DNA from: Marinitoga hydrogenitolerans DSM 16785
GTDB taxonomy: Bacteria > Thermotogota > Thermotogae > Petrotogales > Petrotogaceae
Length of the DNA: 57,882 bases
Assembly: GCF_900129175.1 (NCBI RefSeq)
Contig: NZ_FQUI01000010.1
Coordinates: 1-57,882 of the forward strand
Direction: 5' to 3'
Shown here: positions 1 through 8,301 of the stretch, one piece after another
Position numbering within the stretch: the stretch's first letter is position 1
How the letters are laid out: the number at the start of each line of letters is the position of its first letter
The notes under the pieces: model-generated
Databases searched by the model: none
The model's input: the letters and a program-made list of their open reading frames with translations, nothing else
Told to the model about the DNA's origin: nothing
Program-made: the position numbers and the translations under genes

Positions 1-306
1 TATGAATATCTAAAAGAAATATATGAAGCAGTAAAAGAATTCAAAAAAGTGCTATTTTCCAAAAGCACAGAAAAATTACATAATTGGATAAAAAAATATG
101 AAAAAAGTTCTATTCAAGGGATACAGAGTTTCATACATGGAATAAAACGAGACATAGTAGCAGTAGAAAACGCAATAAAATATGAATATAGTAATGGCTT
201 AGCAGAGGGAAAAATAAACAAAATAAAATTAATAAAAAGAATGATGTATGGAAGATGTAAATTTGAAACATTAAAAAATAAAATTCTGTTGATTGAACAT
301 AATTAA
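1..306 (+). CDS. ISL3-like transposase, C-terminal fragment (cut by window edge)
   Basis: The reading frame is open from the first base to a TAA at 304-306, so about 101 codons of the 3' end are seen. The C-terminal part contains NGLAEGKINKIKLIKRMMYG followed by a short helical tail. This matches the block around the last catalytic acidic residue of DDE transposases of the ISL3 group (pattern SNG-x-x-EG-x-x-N-x-x-K). A first methionine occurs at 49 but is not a real start, because the frame continues upstream. A likely terminal inverted repeat lies 40 bp downstream. Whether the whole element is intact cannot be judged from this window. Confidence 0.85.
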   Translation, partial: YEYLKEIYEAVKEFKKVLFSKSTEKLHNWIKKYEKSSIQGIQSFIHGIKRDIVAVENAIKYEYSNGLAEGKINKIKLIKRMMYGRCKFETLKNKILLIEHN

Positions 307-345
307 ACTAATCTAAGCATAATCACAGTTTATTCAAGTAACTTT

Positions 346-355
346 GGAAAGAGCC
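346..355. mobile_element. Putative right terminal inverted repeat of the ISL3-like element
   Basis: The sequence ggaaagagcc sits 40 bp after the transposase stop. Read from outside inwards it is GGCTCTTTCC, which resembles the GGCTCTTT-type ends of ISL3-family elements. These elements usually make 8-bp target duplications, so bases 356-363 (aaattaat) would be one copy. The left end is outside the window, so this is unconfirmed. Confidence 0.5.
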
Positions 356-380
356 AAATTAATATATAGCTAAGTAAGCA

Positions 381-412
381 AAAATCACCTGCTAACTTGC
401 AGGTGATTTTTT
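381..412. terminator. Bidirectional intrinsic terminator
   Basis: A 12-bp perfect stem (381-392 with 399-410, AAAATCACCTGC / GCAGGTGATTTT) encloses a 6-nt loop. T-runs follow in both directions. It ends the minus-strand outer-membrane operon, whose last stop is at 419, and separates it from the IS end. Confidence 0.85.
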
Positions 413-418
413 AACACT

Positions 419-2002
419 TTAAAAGTAAATTTTTATATTTAAGGAAATTGCATTTAATTTTTCTATTTGTTTTAATGAATGTTTTTTATCTTCTGAATAT
501 GCATATTTTAATTGTAATGATGGTTCAAAATTATCTATTCCTGAGTATGAAATTTTTATATTAGTCATATAACCTGGTTTATATTTATTATCTATTTTCG
601 AAAATGCTATTAATCCTAAACCTTCAAAAGAGATATCTGATATTTTCATTTTTAAATAAGCATCACTTCCAAATGAAATATTATCTTTTAATTCCTCAGT
701 TGGTAATCCATTAAAACCTTCAATTCCTAAAGTAAAATCTTCACCTTTTGTATATTCTATTCCACCAATCATTTTTACATAATATTTTTCGAATATTTCA
801 ATATTTGTAGATGTTTTTGTCGCAATAGTTTTTGTGGGTTGATTTGTATCTGGAATATAATATGATGTATTAACAACAACATACTTTTTTTCAGGGATTA
901 TAAATGCAGCTTCTCCATGATAGCTAATAGAATCAAATAAATTTGATATTCCTTGAGTGTCTAAAATTATAGAATTTCTTGCTGGTCTATATAAAATTGT
1001 TTTTGATGTTCCTGATCCATCTTCAGAATATTGTATATCTATTTTTTCTGGAACCATAAAATGATAGTGATCATGAACATATCCTAATTTAACATCAAAA
1101 TTCATTAGACTTGTTGTAAAATCAAGAGAATAATTTCCATTTAGAGTGTTTAATTCATCAACATTTGTGGCTGAAATAGTTGTTGTTTTTATATTATACT
1201 CTTTAGGTAATGTCAATAAAGTTTGCCCTAAATAAACTTGAAGAATTTGAGTTTCGCTTAAACCAGCATTTGATAGCAATTCGGGATTTTGAAGCATCGC
1301 TTCTATTTCAGTATCACTTAATCCTGAAGATTCTAATTGAGCTTTTAATGCAGCTATTGCAGCTATTGCTTCTTCATGTTTTTGTGTAAATTGATATGTT
1401 AATATAGTAGCATTTTCTTCCGCTATATTTCTATTAATACTTATAGGATATAAATAAAATCCAGGTATGTCATCATAAGTTTTTGGTGTGAAAATGAAAT
1501 TATAACCGTAATCGTTTAAATAACCATTAAATTCTATTCCATCTACTGGTAATGATTTATAGTTCTCAAATGGATTTAAACCATCATGAGCGTTCAATAA
1601 TACAGAAGGACTGTATAATGTTGAGCTTCCGTTATTTAAAATAAATCTTCCAAATTTTAATGTCGAATCTTCTATATATATATCTGAATATGCTTCATTT
1701 AAAACGTATAACGTCCAAGGAATATTTGGTTTTATTAATTCTGAAGGAATTAATCCCATAATGTTTGTAGTGTCAATCTTTAAAGAATTTTTTCCTTCAT
1801 CTAATCTAAATAAATCTAAAGAAAGTTTAAAATATAAAGAATCCATTGAATTTTCTAATGTTATATTTGACTTTAATCCAGAATAAGTTTTTGAGGATTC
1901 ATCTGAAAAGTTATATCCATATATATATTGTAAGTCTCCATTAAATGAGAATATTAAAGTTGCAAATAATGTAAATAATATAATATTTATAATTTTTTTC
2001 AT
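419..2002 (-). CDS. Putative outer-membrane beta-barrel protein of an RND/LolA-like operon
   Basis: The 527-residue protein has an N-terminal signal peptide (KK then a hydrophobic run, cleavage probably near FSFNG). The rest is rich in alternating polar and aromatic strands and ends in a terminal Phe (NIKIYF), typical of BAM-assembled barrels. An unusual Ala/Gln/Glu-rich helical segment, roughly residues 205-265, interrupts the strands. The chosen start is the ATG at 2002, preceded by GGTGAGAGG; the GTG at 2011 lies within this Shine-Dalgarno site. It is the last gene of a three-gene operon with a LolA-like protein and an MMPL pump, a recurrent combination suggesting export of a lipid or lipoprotein-like cargo to the outer membrane. 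The exact cargo is unknown. Confidence 0.65.
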   Translation of the reverse strand: MKKIINIILFTLFATLIFSFNGDLQYIYGYNFSDESSKTYSGLKSNITLENSMDSLYFKLSLDLFRLDEGKNSLKIDTTNIMGLIPSELIKPNIPWTLYVLNEAYSDIYIEDSTLKFGRFILNNGSSTLYSPSVLLNAHDGLNPFENYKSLPVDGIEFNGYLNDYGYNFIFTPKTYDDIPGFYLYPISINRNIAEENATILTYQFTQKHEEAIAAIAALKAQLESSGLSDTEIEAMLQNPELLSNAGLSETQILQVYLGQTLLTLPKEYNIKTTTISATNVDELNTLNGNYSLDFTTSLMNFDVKLGYVHDHYHFMVPEKIDIQYSEDGSGTSKTILYRPARNSIILDTQGISNLFDSISYHGEAAFIIPEKKYVVVNTSYYIPDTNQPTKTIATKTSTNIEIFEKYYVKMIGGIEYTKGEDFTLGIEGFNGLPTEELKDNISFGSDAYLKMKISDISFEGLGLIAFSKIDNKYKPGYMTNIKISYSGIDNFEPSLQLKYAYSEDKKHSLKQIEKLNAISLNIKIYF

Positions 2003-2017
2003 TCCTCTCACCTCGCA

Positions 2018-2782
2018 TTATTTATATTTTAATACTGGCTTTGAAATATTTCTTCTATCAAAGAATCTTTTTGTTATTGGAATATCAAATTCTACTTCTT
2101 TTATTTTCAATATCGTTGAATGATTTTCCTCTAAATTATTTAATTCAATTTCTGTAGCTAAAATGTGTCCGTCAAAATTTTGTTCATCTCTAAAACTCAT
2201 TGTTTTAATTAGCTTATTTTCATGATTATAAAATTCTATTTTTTGAAATAACATATGTTCTTTTTTTATTGTCATAACTATTTTTCCGTAATCATTATCT
2301 TTTTCGTGAGGAATTATTTCTACAACATATTTATCATTATTTTCTTCAATTAATTTTGAGTTATAATCACCATTTTGTTCATTATATATTAAGGAAATAT
2401 CGTTGTATTTAAAATCCGAACCTACGAATTTACCATTTTTAGCTCCACCAGAAATTCTTTTTGTTTTTCTGTATGCAGGCATATATAAATATATTTCATC
2501 ATCTGATAGTGTTAAAAGGGTTATATTTTTTACTTCAGAAGGTTTGTTGAATCTTACCAATGCTAAAGAATCATCTCCATAATGCATTAAATACATGTTA
2601 AATTCTCTTTCTCTAATGTTTCCATTTCCATCCTTTAATTGCATAATAACTACTGATTTTTCTGTTTTAAAATTATCATGTGCATCTTTTACTTTATCCA
2701 GTACCTCTTGCCCTGTAATTGCAAAACCTAATGAAGTTAATAAGATAAGTACTACTGATAAAATCACTACTTGTTTTTTCAT
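2018..2782 (-). CDS. Outer membrane lipoprotein-sorting (LolA-like) protein
   Basis: The 254-residue protein has a Sec signal peptide (MKKQVVILSVVLILLTSLGFA). The mature part contains the block FVGSDFKYNDIS and the preceding YLYMPAYRKTKRISG, both characteristic of the LolA-like family annotated as outer membrane lipoprotein-sorting protein and usually paired with RND/MMPL pumps. It is expected to act in the periplasm as a half-barrel that shuttles a hydrophobic ligand between the pump and the outer membrane. Its start overlaps the pump stop by 4 bp (ATGA), indicating translational coupling. The ligand cannot be deduced from sequence. Confidence 0.8.
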   Translation of the reverse strand: MKKQVVILSVVLILLTSLGFAITGQEVLDKVKDAHDNFKTEKSVVIMQLKDGNGNIREREFNMYLMHYGDDSLALVRFNKPSEVKNITLLTLSDDEIYLYMPAYRKTKRISGGAKNGKFVGSDFKYNDISLIYNEQNGDYNSKLIEENNDKYVVEIIPHEKDNDYGKIVMTIKKEHMLFQKIEFYNHENKLIKTMSFRDEQNFDGHILATEIELNNLEENHSTILKIKEVEFDIPITKRFFDRRNISKPVLKYK

Positions 2783-5508
2783 GCTGCTTCCTCCCTTTTC
2801 TTTAGTTTTCTTTTTAATATGGATTCTTTTGATATTTTAGTTAATAATTTATCACTAAGTATGGTCATCAAAACAGGAAAAATTGTTAAAGTTAATAATG
2901 GTGCCACAAACATTGCAGTTGCAGTTAATACCCCAAATTGTTTTAGCATACCTATTTCAGAGAAGATAAATGTTGCAAATCCTAGTATTACAGCTAAAGA
3001 ATTTATAACGATAGCTCTTCCAGATGTTGCAGATGTTCTTATTGCTGCCTTAAATTTATCCTTGCTTTCTCTATACTCTTTTTTAAATCTTGAAATATAA
3101 TGTATAGTATAATCGATACCTGTACCTATTGTTATTGATGCTATCGTAACAGTAGCTGCATTTAATGAAATTCCTGTTAATCCCATAATTCCAAAATTTA
3201 CAACTATAGTTAAAGTAATTGGTACTAGTGATAATAATCCTAATATTATAGAATGCATTTGTATTGCAAATAATATAAATACTAAAATATACGCTAATAA
3301 CATACTTTCTTTTTGATTATCAAAAACCATATCATTTACTTTGTTTGTTAAAACAGGGATTCCTGTAACTCTTGCTTGTAATATATTTTCACCATTCTCT
3401 ATAGGAACTTGTTCATCGTTTACGTATTGAGATAATTCATTTAAAGCATCTTTTGAAAGTTTAATATCAAGATTTGACAATTTGTTTATTACATATTGAG
3501 CTTTTAGATTTGGTTCATTATCATACAAGAAATAGTCATAATATTCTTTTAAATATTCATCATCAATCATATGATTAATTAAAGATTCAAAAGTTTTATA
3601 ATCTATAGTATTTTCTTCATTGTATTCTAAATAATCATTGAACATATCAAATAATTCTTTTGCATTTAAAGAGGTAATTAAATTTTCTACATTTTCTGAT
3701 TTTGCTTTAATCATCATATCTACAATTTCTTTTTTATACTCACCATTTCTTGAAATTACAAATTGTTTAATTTCTTTTTCATAAGCTTTGATATGTTCAG
3801 GATTTGATATATCAAAATTTTCTATATGATATTTTGTCATTATATATGTGTTTATATATTTTTTTAAAGCCGATTCAAGGAGTTTAACTTCATTAAAACT
3901 TTTTGTATTTACCATAATTTGTGAGATAGATTCATTTTTTTCTGGAGAAAGAATTTTATCTATTCCATCACTACCTTCAATTAACATATAATTTTGTTCC
4001 ATCGCATCATTTGAACCAGGTATATATTTGTAACCAGTAAACCCTTCTGTTAATTCGGCTACAACATCACCTATATTTGTTATTTGTGAAACAACAGTAT
4101 AATTTTTAGCAAACATTGATACGTCTCTTATAGATCTGTTAAAATAAAAATCTCTAAAAGAATTTTTTCCTTTAGCTTGAAAATCAACAAATATATAATC
4201 ATTTCCTCCAAAATTATTTCTTAAAAATTTTGAACCTTTAACCATTTGAGTTTTTTCGCTCATGAAATTTTCAATTTGCATATCTGATTTTATTCTTGGA
4301 ATAAACAAAGTGGTAATTAATACTAATCCGAAAATTATAATCATTGTTATCACTCGATGATGAACGATTTTATCAGATAAATTTCTTAATAAACGGCTTT
4401 CGCCATTTTCAGATAATTGAATTTTTGATTTTGGTTTAAAAATAATCAACATTGCTGGAACAAATACTGTAGCCATTAATAAAGCTAGAGCAATACCTAA
4501 TGAAGTAAAGATGCCTAATTGCCAAACAGGTGTTAAATCAGCAGTCAATAACGATAAAAATCCAGCTATAGTTGTCAAAGCGCTCAAAACAACTGCAGTT
4601 CCAACATGTTTTAATGTGTTATTTACAGCTTCTACAGCAGAAACACCTTTATGAAGTTCTTCATAATATTTGCTGATTATGTGAATAGAATATGCTGTAC
4701 CTATCCCTACAACAGCTATTGGAACAGCAGATGTTGTAATATTGAAGTTAATACCTAAAAGGTACATTATTCCAACTGTCCATATGTCTGCTATTAATAC
4801 AGAAATTATTGGTAAAATCACACCTGCGATATTTCTATAGCTAAAATATAAAACAAGCATAACAAGTATTAATACTATAGGAATTAATTTTAAAATATTT
4901 TCCTTTACTATGTTTTCAATTTCTCTATTAGCAATAGCTGTTCCGAATATATAATAATTAACACCAGCATCTTTGAAAATATTTTCAACCATTAATCCTG
5001 CTGATTTTTCTTCAACATTCTTTTTTAAACCAATAGCAAATAAAACGCTTTTTCCATCCTTCGAAATAAATTTTCCTTTAATCATGTCATCATTAATTAA
5101 TTCATTTTTTAGCCTTTTTGCATCATATGAAGAATTTGTTGAGAAATCAAAACTTGATTTTAAATTACCAACTGAAATATCTCCATATTCCGTCGTACTT
5201 ATTCTTGGTGCATTTACAGGTGATATGACGTTATCAACAACATCTAATTTTTTTAATTTTTCAGTTATTTTATTGATTTCATCAAAATGTTTATATGCAT
5301 CATCGAATTTAACACCTGTTAATATAATTCCATTCAAACCAAATTCATCAGCAACCTCATCATAAATTACTTTGTCTGGATCATCTTTTGGTACATAACT
5401 TGCAATGTTATCCTTTACACTAACTTTTGAAGCGTAATTCATAAAAAACACTGTTAATATAGTTATCGCAACTACTATGAAAATCGATTTACCTTTATCT
5501 AATTTCAT
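2779..5508 (-). CDS. RND-superfamily (MMPL/HAE3-type) transporter
   Basis: The 909-residue membrane protein shows the duplicated RND plan: one N-terminal helix (about residues 9-27), a first periplasmic domain, a helix block with GTAYSIHIISKYYEE (about 268-285), a second N-like helix, a long periplasmic domain and a second block with GTGIDYTIHYISRF near residue 790. These paired motifs are typical of the HAE3/MMPL branch with a sterol-sensing-domain-like core. The protein probably uses the ion gradient to move a lipid or other hydrophobic molecule to the LolA-like partner. The second periplasmic domain is rich in charged helices. The start ATG has GGAGGGAG just upstream and follows one copy of the 19-bp repeat. 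Confidence 0.88.
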   Translation of the reverse strand: MKLDKGKSIFIVVAITILTVFFMNYASKVSVKDNIASYVPKDDPDKVIYDEVADEFGLNGIILTGVKFDDAYKHFDEINKITEKLKKLDVVDNVISPVNAPRISTTEYGDISVGNLKSSFDFSTNSSYDAKRLKNELINDDMIKGKFISKDGKSVLFAIGLKKNVEEKSAGLMVENIFKDAGVNYYIFGTAIANREIENIVKENILKLIPIVLILVMLVLYFSYRNIAGVILPIISVLIADIWTVGIMYLLGINFNITTSAVPIAVVGIGTAYSIHIISKYYEELHKGVSAVEAVNNTLKHVGTAVVLSALTTIAGFLSLLTADLTPVWQLGIFTSLGIALALLMATVFVPAMLIIFKPKSKIQLSENGESRLLRNLSDKIVHHRVITMIIIFGLVLITTLFIPRIKSDMQIENFMSEKTQMVKGSKFLRNNFGGNDYIFVDFQAKGKNSFRDFYFNRSIRDVSMFAKNYTVVSQITNIGDVVAELTEGFTGYKYIPGSNDAMEQNYMLIEGSDGIDKILSPEKNESISQIMVNTKSFNEVKLLESALKKYINTYIMTKYHIENFDISNPEHIKAYEKEIKQFVISRNGEYKKEIVDMMIKAKSENVENLITSLNAKELFDMFNDYLEYNEENTIDYKTFESLINHMIDDEYLKEYYDYFLYDNEPNLKAQYVINKLSNLDIKLSKDALNELSQYVNDEQVPIENGENILQARVTGIPVLTNKVNDMVFDNQKESMLLAYILVFILFAIQMHSIILGLLSLVPITLTIVVNFGIMGLTGISLNAATVTIASITIGTGIDYTIHYISRFKKEYRESKDKFKAAIRTSATSGRAIVINSLAVILGFATFIFSEIGMLKQFGVLTATAMFVAPLLTLTIFPVLMTILSDKLLTKISKESILKRKLKKREEAA

Positions 5509-5519
5509 ACTCTCCCTCC

Positions 5520-5538
5520 TTTGGTGGCAAATAATTAA
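5520..5538. repeat. 19-bp direct repeat, copy 1 (operator candidate)
   Basis: The sequence TTTGGTGGCAAATAATTAA occurs here and again, base for base, at 5601-5619. This copy touches the Shine-Dalgarno site of the minus-strand RND pump gene. It contains TTTG-N4-CAAA dyad symmetry, as many operators do. Binding here could block translation initiation or transcription of the pump operon. Confidence 0.6.
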
Positions 5539-5600
5539 TACTTATTTCAAATTGAATATACTCCAAGATTATTTCATTTTTATTTAAATTTATAGAATTT

Positions 5601-5619
5601 TTTGGTGGCAAATAATTAA
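5601..5619. repeat. 19-bp direct repeat, copy 2 (operator candidate)
   Basis: This is a perfect second copy of TTTGGTGGCAAATAATTAA, 81 bp from the first (start to start). It lies between the divergent pump operon and the zinc-ribbon gene, upstream of an AT-rich stretch with a possible TAAAAT -10 for the plus-strand gene. Its position suits autoregulation by the neighbouring DNA-binding protein. Confidence 0.6.
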
Positions 5620-5709
5620 GTCTTTATTAATGTGGTAAAATATATATAGAAAAAATTTTTCTTATTTCTTTGAACAACAAGATTTATACTTTTGAAAGGG
5701 GTATTTGGT

Positions 5710-6453
5710 ATGACAATTGAAGATTTAAAAGATGATAAAGATGCGGAAAATTTTCTAATTGAGTTAGAAGTGTTAAAAATAGAAAAAAAATGCCCATACT
5801 GTGGTAATACTGAAGTTTATACGGTAAGAAGAAATCATTTAAAATGCAAAAATTGCAGAAGAGAATGGTCAAAGTATAATAATACTATATTTAAAGATAT
5901 TAGAATAAAACCTTTAAAGTTTTTAAAAATAGTTCATGCAATCGCAAAAGGAAAAATCTTAAAAAAAATATCATTGGAAATTGGAGTTTCGTATAATACA
6001 GTATTAAAAATTAAAAATCTTATTTTAAAACGTCTGTTAAAAAGAATTTTTAACATAGATGAAGTTAAGCCTTTGTTTTCTATAGGTATTAAAATAAAAG
6101 AAGAAAATATCACATTAGATTATATTGAAGAAATTAATCTTAAAGAATTATCCAAATTAAAAAATGAAAAAATCGGTAGATTATATTTATTCAAAAATAT
6201 AAAAGATTTTGATTTGTTAATAGTTTTTTCTGAAAAGAATATTAAAGAGTTTGAAGAGAAGTCAGATAGATTAAATATAAAAAGTTTAAAGAAAGATTTA
6301 AGGGATATAATAAAGTCATTTTCACAAAAAGTATTTCAAGGAAAAATCTCAAATATAGACACTTTGTTATATACATTAACCCACTGTCATTTAAATAACG
6401 AAAATGAAGAAGATGAACTCTTTTATTTTTTTCTAGAAATATTAAAAAATTAA
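5710..6453 (+). CDS. Zinc-ribbon/HTH protein resembling a domesticated IS1595-type transposase
   Basis: The 247-residue protein starts at ATG 5710, preceded by GAAAGGGG; an upstream in-frame TTG at 5692 is less likely. Residues 28-49 form a zinc ribbon (CPYC-N14-CKNC) and residues about 80-108 form a helix-turn-helix. Together these look like the N-terminal module of ISXO2/IS1595 transposases. The C-terminal half keeps a vague transposase-like end (DTLLYTLTHCHLNN), but I see no convincing DDE catalytic set and no flanking inverted repeats. It is therefore more likely a regulator derived from a transposase than an active one. It is divergent from the RND operon, with two identical 19-bp sites between them. 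Confidence 0.55.
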   Translation: MTIEDLKDDKDAENFLIELEVLKIEKKCPYCGNTEVYTVRRNHLKCKNCRREWSKYNNTIFKDIRIKPLKFLKIVHAIAKGKILKKISLEIGVSYNTVLKIKNLILKRLLKRIFNIDEVKPLFSIGIKIKEENITLDYIEEINLKELSKLKNEKIGRLYLFKNIKDFDLLIVFSEKNIKEFEEKSDRLNIKSLKKDLRDIIKSFSQKVFQGKISNIDTLLYTLTHCHLNNENEEDELFYFFLEILKN

Positions 6454-6478
6454 CCCCGCAAAAGCGGGGCAATTTTTT
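6454..6478. terminator. Bidirectional intrinsic terminator
   Basis: CCCCGC-aaaa-GCGGGG (6454-6459 with 6464-6469) is followed by a T-run on the plus strand and by ttaattttt on the minus strand. It serves the zinc-ribbon gene and can also stop transcripts from the convergent purine permease gene. Confidence 0.85.
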
Positions 6479-6540
6479 AATATCTTTATTGAATTTATTA
6501 TATTTTTATTTAGAATCAAATATACTAACGCTAATCATTT

Positions 6541-7881
6541 TTAATGTTGTAAGAAAATCAAATAATATACAAAAGCTAATGCTAATATCCAATTTAACCA
6601 ATGAATTTCTTTTCCTTTTCCAGAGAATATTTTTACTAATGGATATAATATCAAACCAAGAGCAATACCATTAGCTATAGAATATGTAAGAGGCATCATA
6701 ATTATTGTTATAAATGCTGGTATAGCTTCTGTTGTATCTTCCCATTTTATTTTTGTTAAATTTTTAAGCATTAAAGATCCAACAAAAATCAAAGCTGGTG
6801 CTGTTGCTGCTGCTGGAATAGTTAACCCTAATGGAGAGAAGAATAACATTAATAACATCAATATTGCTACTGTAACTGCTGTTAATCCTGTTCTGCCTCC
6901 TTGGGCTATTCCTGTTTCACTCTCTATATATGTTGTTACAGTAGAAGTACCAAACAATGCTCCTACACTTGTCCCAACAGCATCTGCCATATATGCTTTA
7001 TTTGATCTTGGGAAATCCGATCCATCCTTTATAAACCCTGCACTTTGTGCTAATCCTGTTAATGTACCAAGAGTATCAAAGAAATCAACAAAGAAAAATG
7101 TTAAAACAACTACCCAAAATGTTCCCGATAACAAATCTCCCCAGGATAATTGTAACTTCATAAATGTTGGAGCAATACTTGGAATTTTACCTATTATACC
7201 TTGATAATGCGTAACTCCAAAAACAGGAAATGCTCCAATAATTGTTGAAATTATAATCCCCAATAATATTGAGCCTGGTATCTTCAAAGCAAACAATACT
7301 GCTGTTATTATTAAACCAATAATGGCAACTACCGCACTTGAATTAGTTAAATCACCTAAACCTACAAAAGTTGCTGGATTTGAAACAATAATATTTGCAC
7401 TTTTCAAACCAATAAAAGCAATAAATAACCCTATACCGGCACTTGTAGCAAATTTTATATTTTGTGGAATAGCTTTAACAACAAAACTTCTTGCGCCTGA
7501 AACCGTTAAAAGAATAAACACAATACCTTCAACGAAAATTGCTCCTAAAGCAACTTGCCAAGGAACTCCCATTTTTAAAACTACTGTATATGTAAAATAT
7601 GCATTTAACCCCATACCTGGTGCCAGCGCAAATGGATAATTAGCATACAATCCCATTATTAATGTTGCTGTTGCTGCACCAAAAATCGTTGCAACCATTA
7701 TAGCCCCAAAATACTGACTATAAATAGTTGATCCAACCTCTGCGCCTGGAGCCATTGCTGTTACTAAAATGTTCGGGTTAACAAAAAGAATATACGCCAT
7801 ACTCAAAAAAATAGTCAATCCAGCCAAAATCTCAGTAGTTACAGTTGTTCCGTTTTCTTTTAATTTAAAGAACTTTTCCAC
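6541..7881 (-). CDS. NCS2-family (AzgA-like) guanine/hypoxanthine permease
   Basis: The 446-residue multi-helix protein begins with EKFFKLKENGTTVTTEILAG followed by LTIFLSMAYILFVNPNIL, the signature N-terminus of AzgA/PbuG-type purine permeases. The conserved segment with FFFVDFFDTLGTLTGLAQ follows. It should import purine bases with protons across the inner membrane. The start is GTG 7881, with AGGAGG nine bases upstream. A guanine-class purine riboswitch lies about 270 bp upstream on the same strand, which supports a guanine or hypoxanthine substrate. Confidence 0.9.
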   Translation of the reverse strand: MEKFFKLKENGTTVTTEILAGLTIFLSMAYILFVNPNILVTAMAPGAEVGSTIYSQYFGAIMVATIFGAATATLIMGLYANYPFALAPGMGLNAYFTYTVVLKMGVPWQVALGAIFVEGIVFILLTVSGARSFVVKAIPQNIKFATSAGIGLFIAFIGLKSANIIVSNPATFVGLGDLTNSSAVVAIIGLIITAVLFALKIPGSILLGIIISTIIGAFPVFGVTHYQGIIGKIPSIAPTFMKLQLSWGDLLSGTFWVVVLTFFFVDFFDTLGTLTGLAQSAGFIKDGSDFPRSNKAYMADAVGTSVGALFGTSTVTTYIESETGIAQGGRTGLTAVTVAILMLLMLFFSPLGLTIPAAATAPALIFVGSLMLKNLTKIKWEDTTEAIPAFITIIMMPLTYSIANGIALGLILYPLVKIFSGKGKEIHWLNWILALAFVYYLIFLQH

Positions 7882-8104
7882 CCCTTGACACCTCCTGAGT
7901 TAATAAAATATAAAAAAACCTTAACATTATTGTATAGAAAATAGATTACTTTGTTTTTTCCGTTTGTTTAAAACGGTGTTAATTTTAATTTCAAAGTTAC
8001 AAAAAACTTTTTCACATAATCTATCAAACATTTATAAAAATAAATCTAATATACGATTACTAAATTTTTATAATAATAAAATATAGATAAACACCTTTAA
8101 AAAT
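7882..8104 (-). other. Long leader between riboswitch terminator and permease start
   Basis: About 220 bp separate the riboswitch terminator from the permease GTG. I see no ORF with a good start here. A CCGTTT-gttta-AAACGG hairpin lies at 7960-7976 but has no T-run in the sense direction. An internal promoter is possible but not evident. Confidence 0.5.
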
Positions 8105-8128
8105 AAAAAACCTCTCTGGAAGAGAGGT
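8105..8128 (-). terminator. Riboswitch-controlled intrinsic terminator
   Basis: On the minus strand, CCTCTCT-tcc-AGAGAGG is followed by six or more T. The 5' arm region CTCTCTTCC (8118-8126) can instead pair with GGAAGGGAG (8147-8155), which includes the 3' strand of aptamer helix P1. This gives the usual antiterminator, with nine pairs including one G-U. Ligand binding should therefore lower expression. Confidence 0.88.
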
Positions 8129-8150
8129 GTAATAAAAATCCTACAACTCC

Positions 8151-8223
8151 CTTCCTATAGTCAAACAGTTTACGGCTGTTTGGTAGAAACTCCCGAGCCA
8201 TATTCTCAGGATTATATAGGAAG
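8151..8223 (-). ncRNA. Purine riboswitch aptamer, guanine-type
   Basis: The minus strand carries the conserved purine aptamer: P1 CTTCCTATA (8223-8215) with TATAGGAAG (8159-8151), then TATAATCC, ATATGGC, GTTTCTACC, the CCGTAAA loop and GACTATAGG. The base in the J3/1 segment GACTA that sets specificity is C, as in guanine-binding members; adenine switches have U (GATTA). With the downstream terminator it forms a transcriptional OFF switch for the NCS2 permease. Confidence 0.95.
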
Positions 8224-8301
8224 ATAAATATTATCAACTTTTTCATACAAATATTACTAAAATTCCATTAATTTCATCTATTTAGAAAGAAAATATTTTC
8301 A

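Noticed and set aside
49-306. Complete 85-aa gene starting at 49
   Set aside because: The frame is open to base 1 and the content is a transposase C-terminus, so this is a partial gene.
7960-7976. CCGTTT/AAACGG hairpin as a second terminator in the permease leader
   Set aside because: In the sense direction it is followed by A-rich, not T-rich, sequence.
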